From the NCBI GenBank assembly GCA_015478945.1, contig JABUQX010100007.1:1-64000 (forward strand): a stretch of 64,000 bases of DNA, given 5' to 3'. The translations under genes were made by a program, and so were the position numbers. Positions 10,206 to 22,204 of the stretch are shown here, piece by piece. This DNA comes from Trachelipus rathkii (Eukaryota; Arthropoda; Malacostraca; Isopoda; Trachelipodidae). How positions within the stretch are numbered: the stretch's first letter is position 1; each line of letters opens with the position of its first letter. The notes beneath the pieces were generated by a model. The model was not told the origin of the DNA. It searched no databases and saw nothing but the letters and a program-made list of their open reading frames with translations.

Positions 10206-13200
10206 AAGTTATTAAGGATTAAGGTCTGATACTTGAGAGTTTACAGCTGATATTTTTGTGAATACATTTTAAAAATGCTTTTTTTATTTTTTTTTTTTTT
10301 TTTTTTTTATATTTGATATAAAAAACAAATTACTAATTGTGAAGGGCAGAGACATGAGAAAATATAAGTTTAGATAATATTCATTCGGATACATTAGCAA
10401 TATAAAGTTGTTATTTTGTTGTTTTTATTATACAGTTTTACTATATTTAAGGAAGAACTGTTCATTACTTAGCTTATCGTTACAAGCTAGGAAGTGGTGC
10501 AATCACTCAGTAGCGTCATGAGCAGTCACATGATGAGTAGTAACGACAATACAGTCATAAAGAGTAAATTGCTCAGTAGGAAATTAGTAAAGTTATATTA
10601 AAAATGGGAGTATCCATAGTACTATTATTTTATCTCTGCCTTATTCACATATATATTATATACTAATAACTGTAAATTTTGCATTCAAATCATATATGAA
10701 TTAGTATTTAAAATCGCATCCTCAACTATGTTACTTTAGATTAGTCAAGTGAATGGACGTTTATCATTGTTAAAGAGAATTACCTATTTTATTTTTTATT
10801 ATATCATTTTATATTATATTCACCGATAAAATGTATTTAAATATATAAATAGAAGGTTTTACTAATTATATTTTGTTAGATAATATGGTTACTGTAATAT
10901 TTTTAATCACTTATTAGTTCTAATTACAATTAGATACTATATGTTTACGTATATCAATATATATATGACGGTTGTACTCATATATATAATTTATATTATA
11001 TAATTTTATATATAAGGATAAATTATGCTCTTATTTGAATATTATTTATGTTTATGATAGATTTCTAGTACTCATACTCTAATTGTGAATTACTTATTCA
11101 TAATTATAATATAAATAGTATAAGGCAAATTTAATCATTTTTATTAAATGATTAATATTTTAATAAAAAAGAAATTATAAAAAGAGGATCACATACATCA
11201 TAAATCGTCAAAAGCCCAAAGGGTTGAGAATGAAAGATAGAATAGAAAGAAAATACGGCAGAAAAGATCTATTATCAGACTCACACATAGCTATTTTAGA
11301 TAAGACGTTGAAATACATTAACTATCACGAGTTGCATATAATGATAGTAAGTCTTTAGAAGGGGCTATTAAGTCACACACCAATGTACAAAGTAGATGAT
11401 TAAGGATTGATATGGCTATGATGAAAGAGTTATTAAAAGAGTGAATAATCGTAAAATTTTATACATTTAATATCTCTTTGGAGCATAGAATTAAATTTTA
11501 TGAATAATTCAGATATAGCAGTAATCATAAACATATTTACCTCGATATCTTTCTCGTACTATCTATATGAATAAAAAATTGTATCATATATGTCAATGAT
11601 ATATCTTGTGCTTTATAGAGTATATATTGAAAAACAGATCCAAAATTTAATAATGAAATTAAGCGCAAATTATAGTGGAAAACAACGAGGATACTTCGTA
11701 TTTTTTACCAGGTTCATATTTTCGTGTGTCTCTTCTGCATGTTGAAATGATGCTTTAAGGAAATAGCGAACTATTTCGATGTTGATGTAGAGTCACCAGT
11801 TGTATCATACCCGACAGAATCATCTTTCGCGTTTCAGCTCTGAAGAACTTAATCTCTCGGAATCACTGTGTAACAAGTTTGCTGTAGGAATCACAGGATT
11901 TTATATGGAAATCTTTGAAGAGAAGTCGCAATAAAGATATCTAAGAAATGTGGCGCTATCAAATAATTAACTATATAGTAACATACATAATAATTATATA
12001 TTTTACATTAATTTACAGTAAATATTTAAAACATTAATTTCATTCTAATAACTTACTAATAATATCATAAATCCTCAACGTAAGAGAAAATTGACATGAC
12101 CCCAACAAATGCATTCAAACAAACATAAAAATAACAAAGTTTTATGCTAAACATAACATAAAAATAAAAGTTCCTTATTGAATAAAATATCATAGTATAT
12201 AATATGTATTAGTTATCTGATTAATTTAATAAAGGCAGTAAATCAATTAAATTCAGTAAATCAAATACACTCATGCTCCTCGCATTATACCTTCTACTCC
12301 CTCACCTCACTCTATCTCCATTGGGATGCATGAGGTGAGTAGCTAAAATCGCTTACTTTTTTATTGACTTTATAAAAATAATTTATTTGAATGTAATATA
12401 TCATCGCGCAGTAAATAGATTCTTGAGTATATAATATAGATTAATATATATATGATATATTGTATAAATCAGTTTTTTATATAGCTACAGTATATATCGC
12501 ATATAGTTAATATCAATAAAGGCTTATAAATACAGATTTCAATAACTCATGTAATCGACGAATTCTTAATTTTTAGAATAAGTTCCAGTATCAAAAAACC
12601 TTAAGACGATAAATATATCGATCTACGATATTTATAATACATGACAACATTTAACAAAGATTCCTCTATATCTTAATCAAGACAGTAAAGTAATAACTAC
12701 ATTTTAGCATAACTAGAAAAGTAACCTTAGTTTAATAACTCATATTCTATATAAGTATCTTAGTATCAAAACATAATCAATTAACGGTATTGTTTTTACT
12801 TATACATAGTAATTAATATTAACAAGAAATTTATCCATAAATTATATAATCCTGAATATTATATCATAACTCTGATAGTATGCACAAAATTAGCAGGAAC
12901 ACTTAAGAGTATATCAAAGTTTATTGTCTCATCATGTTAAATGTATATAACAATATTCTATGATATTACTCTTGAGAAACTAAGTAATATATATGTATTT
13001 ACAACGACGAACAAGTAACACTTCACGGCTATGAATATTAGTAAACTTGTATTTATTCATGTTTGTACCTTTAAAATTTCACACTTGATTATAGTTAATT
13101 ATATAAGAAATGAATTAAAGTACTAATCAAGAGCAAAAATTATCTCAAAACTGCAACTGATTCCCCTCACTATAATTCTCCACACATGATGCAGCAATCA

Positions 13201-14504
13201 GCATATATAGCTCTCATGTAATTATCTAACCAGAGTTTAAATTTCTTTTTTCATATTGGAACACAACGTGGGAGAGAATCTCGTATCAAAGTATGAGACA
13301 CCCTGAGCATCCTTGAATGCTCTGATTGATATTGACACTGGCAATGCGCGATCTCTCGATGCAAGAATTTGTGTTTTCTACTTCTCTATATTATAATAAC
13401 AGTTTAGCATTATATATAGAATAGCTATATGTAGTTCATAACGTAGACATAATAAGGAATTAGTCATATTCACGAGAGCTACCACACACTCTACCATCTG
13501 GTCTTAGTACTAAAAACGCTGCATAAACACCATAATGTCCAAATGCACGATATTTCCTTTAATTATAAAACTCACTTCATCATACTTCGACAGTTTATTC
13601 ATTTTAAAGTCTATATTTTCTAATTACGCGACAATATCTATCCATTATCGGTTCATAATTCGAGCTATCATGTTTTTGTTTAATTTATAGCTAAATTAGT
13701 ACAGTATTATTAGCATATTAATTATAACGAGTTATAATTCTTGTATACCAAGACGTAAATTACAAACATGAGTCCTATATACAGATAATTCTATATCAAT
13801 TCATTTAAATTTGTGTCAAAATCATTCATAAGAAATTGAGGGTTCGATATACATATAATAAGATAACCTATACTTATTCGTATTCTTTTATCGAGTGAGT
13901 ATTATATTATATTTAGAGTAATAGTAAATAGCTATCTTCAAAATCTATTTACCTCAATGGTACAAGTATATTTCTATATCAATAACTATACAAACTATTA
14001 TAATATATATAATCTATTATTTTTCATATCGATATTTAATAAGCTAGAATAAGCAGTATTAATACTATACTATAATTCTCTTAACAAAGATGTCCTCACA
14101 ATACTATCAAGACTACCAAGCATCTATCACATATAAAGAAATTGATAACTCTATACAGTATATTCAAGTGTCTTGATCAATATCAATAAATAAACATCAA
14201 TTTAATAATACTATGAATTTATAACGTGGATACATTATAGCAAAAATTCTTATACTGTCAACATAATAAAAATTATACCTTATCTGACGAATCAGACAGA
14301 TCAACGATTAAACGCAATCACTAATATTTCCTTGAAACTAAAAAACAGTATAGTCAAACCCCATAACATACCTGAGACATACTAAGCTTGAATAAACTGT
14401 TGACATTACCAAAGTATAACAATCTCAAGATTTACTAATAGACATAACTGGTAGGTTTGGCAACCACGAATCATATAGAGGCGATTTGGCAGTACTGTAA
14501 GCTT
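10206..14504. other. AT-rich intergenic DNA, no gene seen
   Basis: About 4.3 kb of AT-rich sequence has frequent stops in all frames, and none of its open frames is long enough to weigh as a gene. I looked for tRNA-like cloverleaves, coding motifs and tandem units by eye and saw none. A slightly more balanced patch at about 13260-13380 contains short inverted words but nothing I can name. Confidence 0.5.
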
Positions 14505-15250
14505 TCAATAATTATTATTATTATTATTATTTAATTATTATTATTATTATTATTATTTTTTTAATTTAGTTATATTTAAATTTATTTATTTCTAAATTAT
14601 TATATTAATTAAATTTATTAATTTATTAATATTATATTTATTAAGTTATTTTATTAATTATATTTTTATTATATTATTTATTTAATATTATATATTATTC
14701 CTATTCATTATTGTAATTTATGTAAATAGGCCAAATCATTGTTAATTTGATATATTAGCTTGAGGAGATAACTTCATATGATTACATTTGTATTCACACT
14801 CACACTCTTCCATATAATATAGGATGGTGAGAATCATTATGTTATATGTAAATTATTAGTTATTATTCAAAAGTTAATTTTGTTAATCTCATCTCTTATA
14901 TATATATAATATAATATAAAAATTTAATTTATATATTTATTTATATATTATTATTATTTATTATTATTATAATTTATTGTCATTTGACCAGTTATGGCTA
15001 CTTATTGCCTCCCAGAACCTGGTTCCATTATTATATATATTAATTTTACTTCTCACTTCTTATAAATTATATATTAATTATTGTTTATTATTATTAAGTT
15101 AATTATTATTATTATATTATATATATATATTATTTATTATTATATTATTATTAATTATTATTATTTTATTTTTATATATATATTATGTAATTAAGTTAGA
15201 TAAGTAAGTAGTATGTATAGTAGTAGTATAAGTAGTTAGTAATGTAATTT
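14505..15250. repeat. ATT/TTA-rich low-complexity region
   Basis: ATT trinucleotide runs occur at about 14507-14560 and 15085-15170, with AT-only sequence between. The stretch from about 15060 to 15250 contains no C and ends in a G/T/A-rich segment of TAGTAG words. Confidence 0.75.
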
Positions 15251-15599
15251 TCATTAGGACTTTTCAAAATTTTCACATTGTAAAAGTATATAAATAATAA
15301 ATGAATAACAAATAAAGTAAATCAGTTTGCTATGATTATAGTGTGTAAAAAGGACTAAATGATATGTTTGTATCGTATAATTAATAATAATAAGACTTCG
15401 TAAATCTTACAAAACTTTTTTTCTGAGTAAGAGCTTCAATCTTATCTTATATAAATATAAATTATAAAATAAAATATAATTACGATAGAACTATTAAATA
15501 AAGAGTGAGGGTCAAACTTGTTAAAATTGGTTGAAAATGACAAAAGGATTAAAAGTGCACTACAGTCAAACTTTATATAATTAAAATAAATGCAAACCG
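15251..15599. other. AT-rich intergenic DNA, nothing recognised
   Basis: No gene, repeat or structure was recognised. Confidence 0.5.
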
Positions 15600-15861
15600 A
15601 ATTGGTTTACTTAACGATCACAGCACCCCTGCACCGGCTCCAGCGGCACGGTGCTGGGTGCTCCCAGAAACGCACACTGGGTCTTGACTCTATACTGCTT
15701 GCGTCATAGATTTTCTTTCCTCATAGGTTGGGTCATATTAACCAGCCAGCCTGTTCCTTTTCTCCTTTAAAGGTGGAAGCAACATCGATACAAACAGTTC
15801 ATCTTTTGCCTTTTCGTCGACAGCATCGCTGCTTTGCATTTCTCTCTGCCTGGTGGATTAT
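15600..15861. other. GC-normal island in AT-rich DNA
   Basis: This 260-bp patch of balanced composition starts near 15600 and ends at an AAT microsatellite at 15862. It contains the hairpin at 15622-15662. No long open frame is present on either strand. It may be an old transposon or SINE-like fragment or an exon remnant. A SINE running into a trinucleotide tail is one reading, but I see no polymerase III A and B boxes that I would defend. Confidence 0.45.
15622..15662. other. GC-rich inverted repeat (hairpin)
   Basis: AGCACCCCTGCACCG (15622-15636) pairs with CGGTGCTGGGTGCT (15649-15662), apart from a mismatch/bulge in the middle, leaving a loop of about 12 bases. The stem is strong and stands out in an AT-rich setting. 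No T run follows, so I do not call a terminator. Confidence 0.65.
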
Positions 15862-15891
15862 GATAATAATAATATATAATAATAATATATA

Positions 15892-15927
<36 letters not shown>

Positions 15928-16200
15928 TAATAATATTAATAATAATCAATCAATAATAATAAGTAATATACTAAATCCTCCGACTAAGGGGGGTCACCAG
16001 ACATGAATACCAATAAATAATAATAAAATAAATAATAATAATATGCCCTCACTTTTATAATTAACCGAACTTACAAGCGGATGCCTATCACTTTTCCGCC
16101 ATTAAAAGCATAAAATAATAATAGCTGCAATAATAAAATGGATAAAATAAATAATAATTAATAATAAAATATAATATAATAATATAATAATATATAAATT
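15862..16200. repeat. AAT trinucleotide microsatellites
   Basis: AAT runs occur at 15862-15965 and again in about 16010-16045 and 16130-16200, separated by short unique stretches. The 60-codon frame at 15767-15949 (minus) is mostly repeat translation. Confidence 0.85.
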
Positions 16201-16869
16201 ATTTGTGATTGAAACATCGATTAGTTGTAAGTGTTTTTTTTTTTATATATGAAGCAAAAATCAACGTCTTACTTATTGTTGAATTAAGGGAGAATATGGG
16301 CTCTAATTTTACGGTTACAATAAGGAATATAAAATAGTCTTCATATATATATATATATTATTATATATATTATATATATATAATGTAGATATATATATAA
16401 TAATGTGTTATATATATATATATTATATATATATTATATATATATCTATAATTATATATATTATTTGAAAGTCTGAGAATATGTGCGTTTTTACCGATAA
16501 TATTATTTTAATTTCCGCACCAAATAATGTTAAAATAATTTTGTTCAAGTATAATTATTCTTCTACATTTAAATTATGTTAGATTTTAATATCATTTTAA
16601 TTTGAATTTTTAATTGTAATTGTAGAGGAAGAAAATCTTTTCCCATAATTAGTTATCGTGTTATATTCTTCCCCTCCCCCTCTCCTTCTTGATTTTTCGA
16701 TTTAATCATATTTTTAATAGCATTTTTTTTATTTTTTCAGTACCCAGACACAATTTCACGTGAATTTTGTTATATATATATATATAATATAATTTATATA
16801 TACTAATTATATAATATATATATATATATTATAATATATGTAATATATAGTATATATATACTATATATA

Positions 16870-16907
<38 letters not shown>

Positions 16908-17042
16908 CTAGTGAGTATCACTAGGATAAAAGTTGGCATTAAATATAATTCCTGGTTTTTTGAAGCTTTAAATTTTTAGACAATTGTATATTATGGTAAA
17001 TATAGCTTATAAATTATAATGATAATAAGAACAAAATGTCTT
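16201..17042. repeat. AT-rich DNA with TA microsatellites
   Basis: TA tracts lie at about 16340-16460 and 16770-16905. The sequence between them (16461-16769) is AT-rich without recognised features, including a short pyrimidine run near 16670-16690. Confidence 0.7.
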
Positions 17043-17868
17043 TTATTTTACCTTTTTAATCATCTCGCCATCTAAGATTTTTGTTTCGAATGCTGAAAGC
17101 TCCATCTTATACTTTGCTGACATTTTAATTAGATGCAGTTGTAGAAAGAAAAGCTACAATAAAATGCCGAATAGGTTAACTTTACCAACGTTGGGCTTCG
17201 TTTTTTTCCCCGCACCAAAGATTTTACATTCCGTAATAATCTTTCTGCTCAATAGTTATTTGAGAAGCTCAAAACAATTTGAAAGCATTTTGCGCTAAAA
17301 TAGGCTGTGGCTTTTGAGGTCCATGATTAGTATCTCTTGGTTTTGATGTCTTTCTTATGAAGCTGTACTGAGATACTTCTACACAAGAAGTATTGTTTTC
17401 CATTAAGGCAGCAATTTATTGATTTGGGTGGTTGCAGCTGTCTTCAGAGTGAGCCGTTATCCGGAAGGCAACAGAGCTTCAGCATTCTGACCAACAGACA
17501 AAATTGCGCTGTCGGCAAGTGCATGACACACTACTTCATGAAGAGGTTTGCATGTCTTCAGATTTTAAAGCAAACTTAGGGCTTGTGTTATGATTTTCAA
17601 GTTTTACTAATCTTTGTCTAAAGGGTACTAATTTTGCAACATTTCCTGAGAGATAGTTTGTAGTTATAAAGTCGCTTATTTTACTTATGACTGCACAAAC
17701 TCCTTCACTTTTTCATCAATGTACAGCTTAGTTTGATCGTAAATCGCAGACAAAATCTGAATCAACGTTGTTCTAAATTCCTTTTGCACGGATTTTGGCA
17801 TTGACTACATTAAAAATTTGAATTTTTTGGCTTGTTATGGATTAAAGTCGCAATCGCTATTATTATTA

Positions 17869-17960
<92 letters not shown>

Positions 17961-18335
17961 TTAAAATTGTTTCTAAGGTTCAATTTATTTAAGCTTTTTT
18001 GTATTGATCCCCTGATTTGCCTCTGCTTTTTTAGAGAGTTAATTCTTACCATAGTCCACCTGTTTTTATCTTTTCAACTTTTGAGTGCCTTTCTTGCCTT
18101 TGTCATCCTTGAACATTTTCTGAACATTGCTGACTCTCTTCTGAACAAACCTCATGAAGCTTTCCTTAATTGACTCTTTAGTGGTAGTGTTGTTGCCTTC
18201 CGAATCCGTAAAACAGTCCGTGTTGTTGACTTCTCTATACGATGGGAAGGTTTCTTCGAACTTGTTTTTCTCTAAAGGAACCGCGTTGAAACAGTCTTTT
18301 TTAAAGTAGCCCCAAACTTTGCTCATTCTTTTCAC
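17043..18335 (-). pseudogene. Unidentified broken coding-like stretch (minus strand)
   Basis: Several short frames with protein-like composition lie in order on the minus strand in an otherwise AT-rich region. At 18335-18066 an 89-codon open frame (starting MKRMSKVWGYFKKDCF) includes KESFMRFVQKRVSNVQKMFK and ends in a Lys-rich tail. After the ATT microsatellite, 17801-17685 encodes 38 residues from an ATG (MPKSVQKEFRTTLIQIL, ending KLYIDEKVKEFVQS). At about 17570-17457 a frame contains KPLHEVVCHALADSAILS. At 17123-17043 is a 26-residue frame (MSAKYKMELSAFE, then LDGEMIKK). The mixed residues and low bias contrast with the Ile/Tyr/Lys/Phe translations elsewhere. I do not recognise the family. 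Phrases such as DGEMIKK and KPLHE faintly recall hAT-type transposases, but that is too weak to call. It may be a degraded transposon or host gene split by stops and an expanded microsatellite. Confidence 0.4.
17858..17961. repeat. ATT microsatellite, about 34 units
   Basis: This is an almost perfect TTA/ATT run with one C interruption at about 17870. It lies inside the unidentified coding-like stretch. Poly-Ile frames on both strands (17810-18173) are translations of it. Confidence 0.95.
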
Positions 18336-18342
18336 AATTGGG

Positions 18343-20180
18343 TCTGCGGATTAAAAAAAGCGGGGGCATAAATTTTTTTAAGGTTAAAAAAAAAACTTTT
18401 TTTTTCAAAAGGGGGGGGAAATTTTTTTTTTATTAACTTTTTATTTAAAAAAAAGGGGGGAATTAATTTTTTTTTGGAAAAAAAGGGAATTGTTCCTTTT
18501 TTTAAATTTTTGAATTTTTGATTTAAGAAAAAAAAAAAAAAAAATTTTATAAAAAAAGGGGGGGGAATTGGAGATTTTAAGGGAAAAAAAAAAAAAGTGT
18601 TTTGTTTTTTGGGGAGGGGGAAAAAATAATTGGTTTTTTGTTTACTTTATTTAATAGATTTTTTTTGTTTTTTGGGTTTTTGGCCCGGAAAAAATGCTGG
18701 GAAATTAAAATTGGAACCCAACATTAAGGGGGAGGAGGGATATTTTTTTAGTTGATTTTTGGGAAAAAAGTAGGAAAAAAAAAAAAAAAAAAAAAAAAAA
18801 TTTTTCGAGTTTTCTTTTGTTTTTTTAAGTGAAAAAACGTGAAGTTTTAGGGAGGCGAGAAAAGGGGGGGCCCCAAAACCGAGGGGCCTTTTAAAAAGAT
18901 AGAGGGCCAAGTTAGTTGTAGCTAATTTTTTGTGTTAATTTTTTTTTGTATGAAGTCGGGAAAAAAAAAAAAACCCCAAATGAAATATATAAAAAAAGAG
19001 GGGAGGGAAAAAAGTATTTTTTCTTTGTGTTTAGGGACAAGGGGGAAAAAAAAAAAAAAAAAATGGGAATAGGATACGTTGGAGAGGTTTTTTTTTCCAA
19101 GAAAATTTAAAAGTTTAAATTTCCAAAAAGGGGGGGAAAAAAGGGTTAAAGGAGAAGAGGGTTTAAATTAATTAACATTTAGTATATTTGTGAAAGGAAA
19201 ATTTTAAGAGGGAAATTTTGAAAATTGTATTGTTTTTATGTTTTTGTTTTAAAAATTGAAAAATATTTTAACTTGGATTGGGGTTTTTCATTGGGGGAAA
19301 GGTGGCGGCAAGAAACAAAACCCCGTTTTTTCGGGGGGTTGGGAAACCCCCACAACATAAAAAAACGAAAAACCCCGAAACTGGAAAAAAAGGGAAAAAG
19401 GAGGGGGGGAAAGGGATTATTGGAAAAAATAATTTTTGACTGGGTATTTACAAAAAAAAGGAAAAGTTTTTCCATAAAAAAAAAAAAATTACGCTCATTT
19501 TACACAAAATTATTGAAAATATTTACCCTGCAAATAACCCCATATAAGAAGAAGGTCAAATAAAAGGTTTTTTTGGTTTTGTAAAAAAGAAAAATTTAAA
19601 AAATACATAGCAATAAAACTTTCAGTAAAGTGCAAGTTTTGAGGAAACCAAATAAGGGGTTTTTGGGCCTAAAAAGAAAAGGGAGAAAAAAAAAAGGGGA
19701 AAATTTTAAAAAGGGGAGATTTGTTTACGTTTTATTTATTTGTTTACTTTTTTTCTAAAATTGTTTTTTAGGGTAAAAATAGGACACGGTTTTAAAATTC
19801 GTTCGAAAAAGTTGAAAAAAAGGGAAAAAAGTAACACGAAGTCAAAGTAACTGACAAATTGGAACACGACTTGCTGTGTTTCCGAAATGAACATTTCACA
19901 AACGACACAACTCCTCGGACCTGAACTCATTGGTCTTATTATTCCCTTTGTAAAAAAATTTGATGCTAGGAAATTTGGGGTATGTTTGGTCAAAATCAGC
20001 AGAAATTTTTGAATTTTGGTTTTTAAAATAAGAAAAGATAAAAACCTGGGGGAGAAAAGGGTCATCTTAACTAAAAGTTTAAAAGGGCGCCCGAAAATTA
20101 CGGAAAATTTGGGAAAAAAAAAAATATTTATAAAGGGGCGTTTTTTTAAAAAAAGGGGGGTTTATTTTAATGTTTGTTGA
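18343..20180. other. Run-inflated sequence block, no reliable genes
   Basis: Starting just after GGGTCTGCGGATT, runs of A, G, T and C of 5-24 bases become the norm, for example the A run near 18777-18800. This continues to about 20180. Open frames of 60-112 codons here are Phe/Lys/Gly-rich by-products. A less distorted patch at about 19830-19960 reads like ordinary sequence but shows no known motif. The texture resembles low-accuracy long-read consensus. Confidence 0.7.
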
Positions 20181-21946
20181 AAAATTCTTTTGGGTCTGAC
20201 ATACTGGAATTAGAGTTAAGCATAAGTTTAATATTTTATTTTTTTCATTGGTTTTAAGAAGCCTTATTTTTTTTATTATTTAAAAAAATTGTTTTTGTTT
20301 ATTTTAATTTTTACTTTACTTTTTGCGAATCAAGCCCCCCCAAAAATTTTTTAATTTTTTTTTTATAACTAAATATGGTTGATTAAAAAAATATATTTAT
20401 ATATAAAAAACGTGAAGATATTTCCCTAGCATTACTAATTTAAGAACTTAATTAAATATTTTAATGAGTATATATAAATAAATATTATTCATTGAAATTA
20501 AATATATATATAATTTATTATATTATATATATAATTTTATTAAATTAATACTTAATTTTAAGTTTTGAAATCGATAATAAAAATAAATTAGCTTATTCAG
20601 ATATTATTTAATTTTATTTAAAGAAAAATTCTTCTTATAAAAATTATTATATTTATTTTTATACTTAATACATTATTTAAAATGTATTTAAATATTAATA
20701 ATTAATTTAATATTAAATATAATATTATTTATAAAATTTATTAAAAATTAATAATTTATATTAAAAATATTTATATTTAATTAATTAATCATTTATATAT
20801 CATTTACAATATTAAAATTTTATTTTATATTATTATAATTTTTTTATATAATAATTTAAAATATTATATTATATATTATATAGTATAATTATAAATAAAA
20901 TTATTTAAATTATTATAATTTTATATTTTTTTTTAATTTTACATATATAATAAAATTATTGAAAGATATAATAATACTAAATATAAAATTATGAAAAATT
21001 GAAATAAAAAAATCAGTAACTACATATTAATGAATTGAAAATTAATTAAAATTACACGTATGAAATTTCACTTTAAAAAGGTATTTTATTAAATTTTAAT
21101 AAAATTACTTTATAATTCAATAACTTCACAATTTTATTAAAAATCATTATTTTACTATTAATAATTGTAATTATTTTATAAACTTACACCTTGCAAATAT
21201 ATTTTATTATATTTAAATTATAACTACATAAAATGAATAAAACAAAATTGTTACAGTCTAAACCTAATTTAAAATATTAGTTTTAGAGACTATTAATTTA
21301 CTTTGTAAATAGTAAATAATACCTATATAGCTTTTTACAATCGTCTTTTATCATAATTTTGTTACAATGTAAAATACTTTAAGTAAATTGACATATCAAC
21401 TTAAATTAACAACTTTAATACCCCTATATCACTTAACTCTTATTACGTATTTCCTAGAATTATTAAATCTTACATTTATTATATATAATTCTACAAACTA
21501 CTAACTGGTTTACTTAATTCTAATAATTATTAATAAGTTTAAATTAAGTATATTTTTACGTTAATAATTACTCTAACTAACTATTTAATATTAACTTTTT
21601 AATTTAACCAAAAACTGCTATTTTTCTTTCCTGGAACAATCAAAATTATTTTACTAAAAAAAGAAATACAAAAAATTCACTTCGATCCATCTTTCCTACA
21701 ACAATAAATAAAAAAATTATATATTATTTTATAAAAATTATTATTAAAGTCATTATTCTCTTTTAGAAATTTATTGGTAATTCTTTTTTATTTTTTATCA
21801 AATCTTTCTGAATACAAAAAAATACATAAAGCAAACAAATTCAATTCTTCATAAGGAAATATTCGAACAATTTGGGGATAATATATATTATAATCATCCT
21901 AATTTTTGTCTACTTTTTTTCTTTTTATTACCCTACTTAACAGGAT
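20181..21946. other. AT-rich desert
   Basis: The sequence is very AT-rich with AAT/ATT/TTTA words. No long open frames, tandem unit or structured element is seen. Confidence 0.6.
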
Positions 21947-22204
21947 TTAAAAGCGGGAGAGCTTTCCAGTTGTTTTTTCTGGGACTTTGCGGTGCAAATT
22001 TTCTTTTAAAATCTTATTTTTCAAATAAGACAGGTGGCTATCACCAAAGACACCCCCGTGCGGGGGGCCGCCCGTGCAGCTGTCCTGGGGGGGGGCCCCG
22101 CGAGGGGGCCCGCGGCGCCACACTGGCCACCGGGCCATAAATAAAATTTTCCCACTTTCAGTGCCCTCCGGTTTCTTACGCCTTCCCTCGGGTCTTCCTC
22201 CCAT
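21947..22204. other. GC-rich islet in AT desert
   Basis: About 250 bases become GC-rich between sharp AT-rich borders. Self-complementary G/C blocks sit at about 22050-22120 (GTGCGGGGGGCCGCCCGTGC and GGGGCCCCGCGAGGGGGCCC). An 85-codon frame spans it on the minus strand (starting MGGRPEGRRKKPEG), but no family is recognised and the G runs suggest the same run-length distortion seen elsewhere. It could be a fragment of the ~300-bp repeat family or an unrelated insertion. Confidence 0.5.

Noticed and set aside
19736..20065. A 109-codon minus-strand frame with a fairly natural central part
   Set aside because: The ends are run-derived and the centre (RSCVVCEMFISETQQ) matches no family I know; too weak to call.
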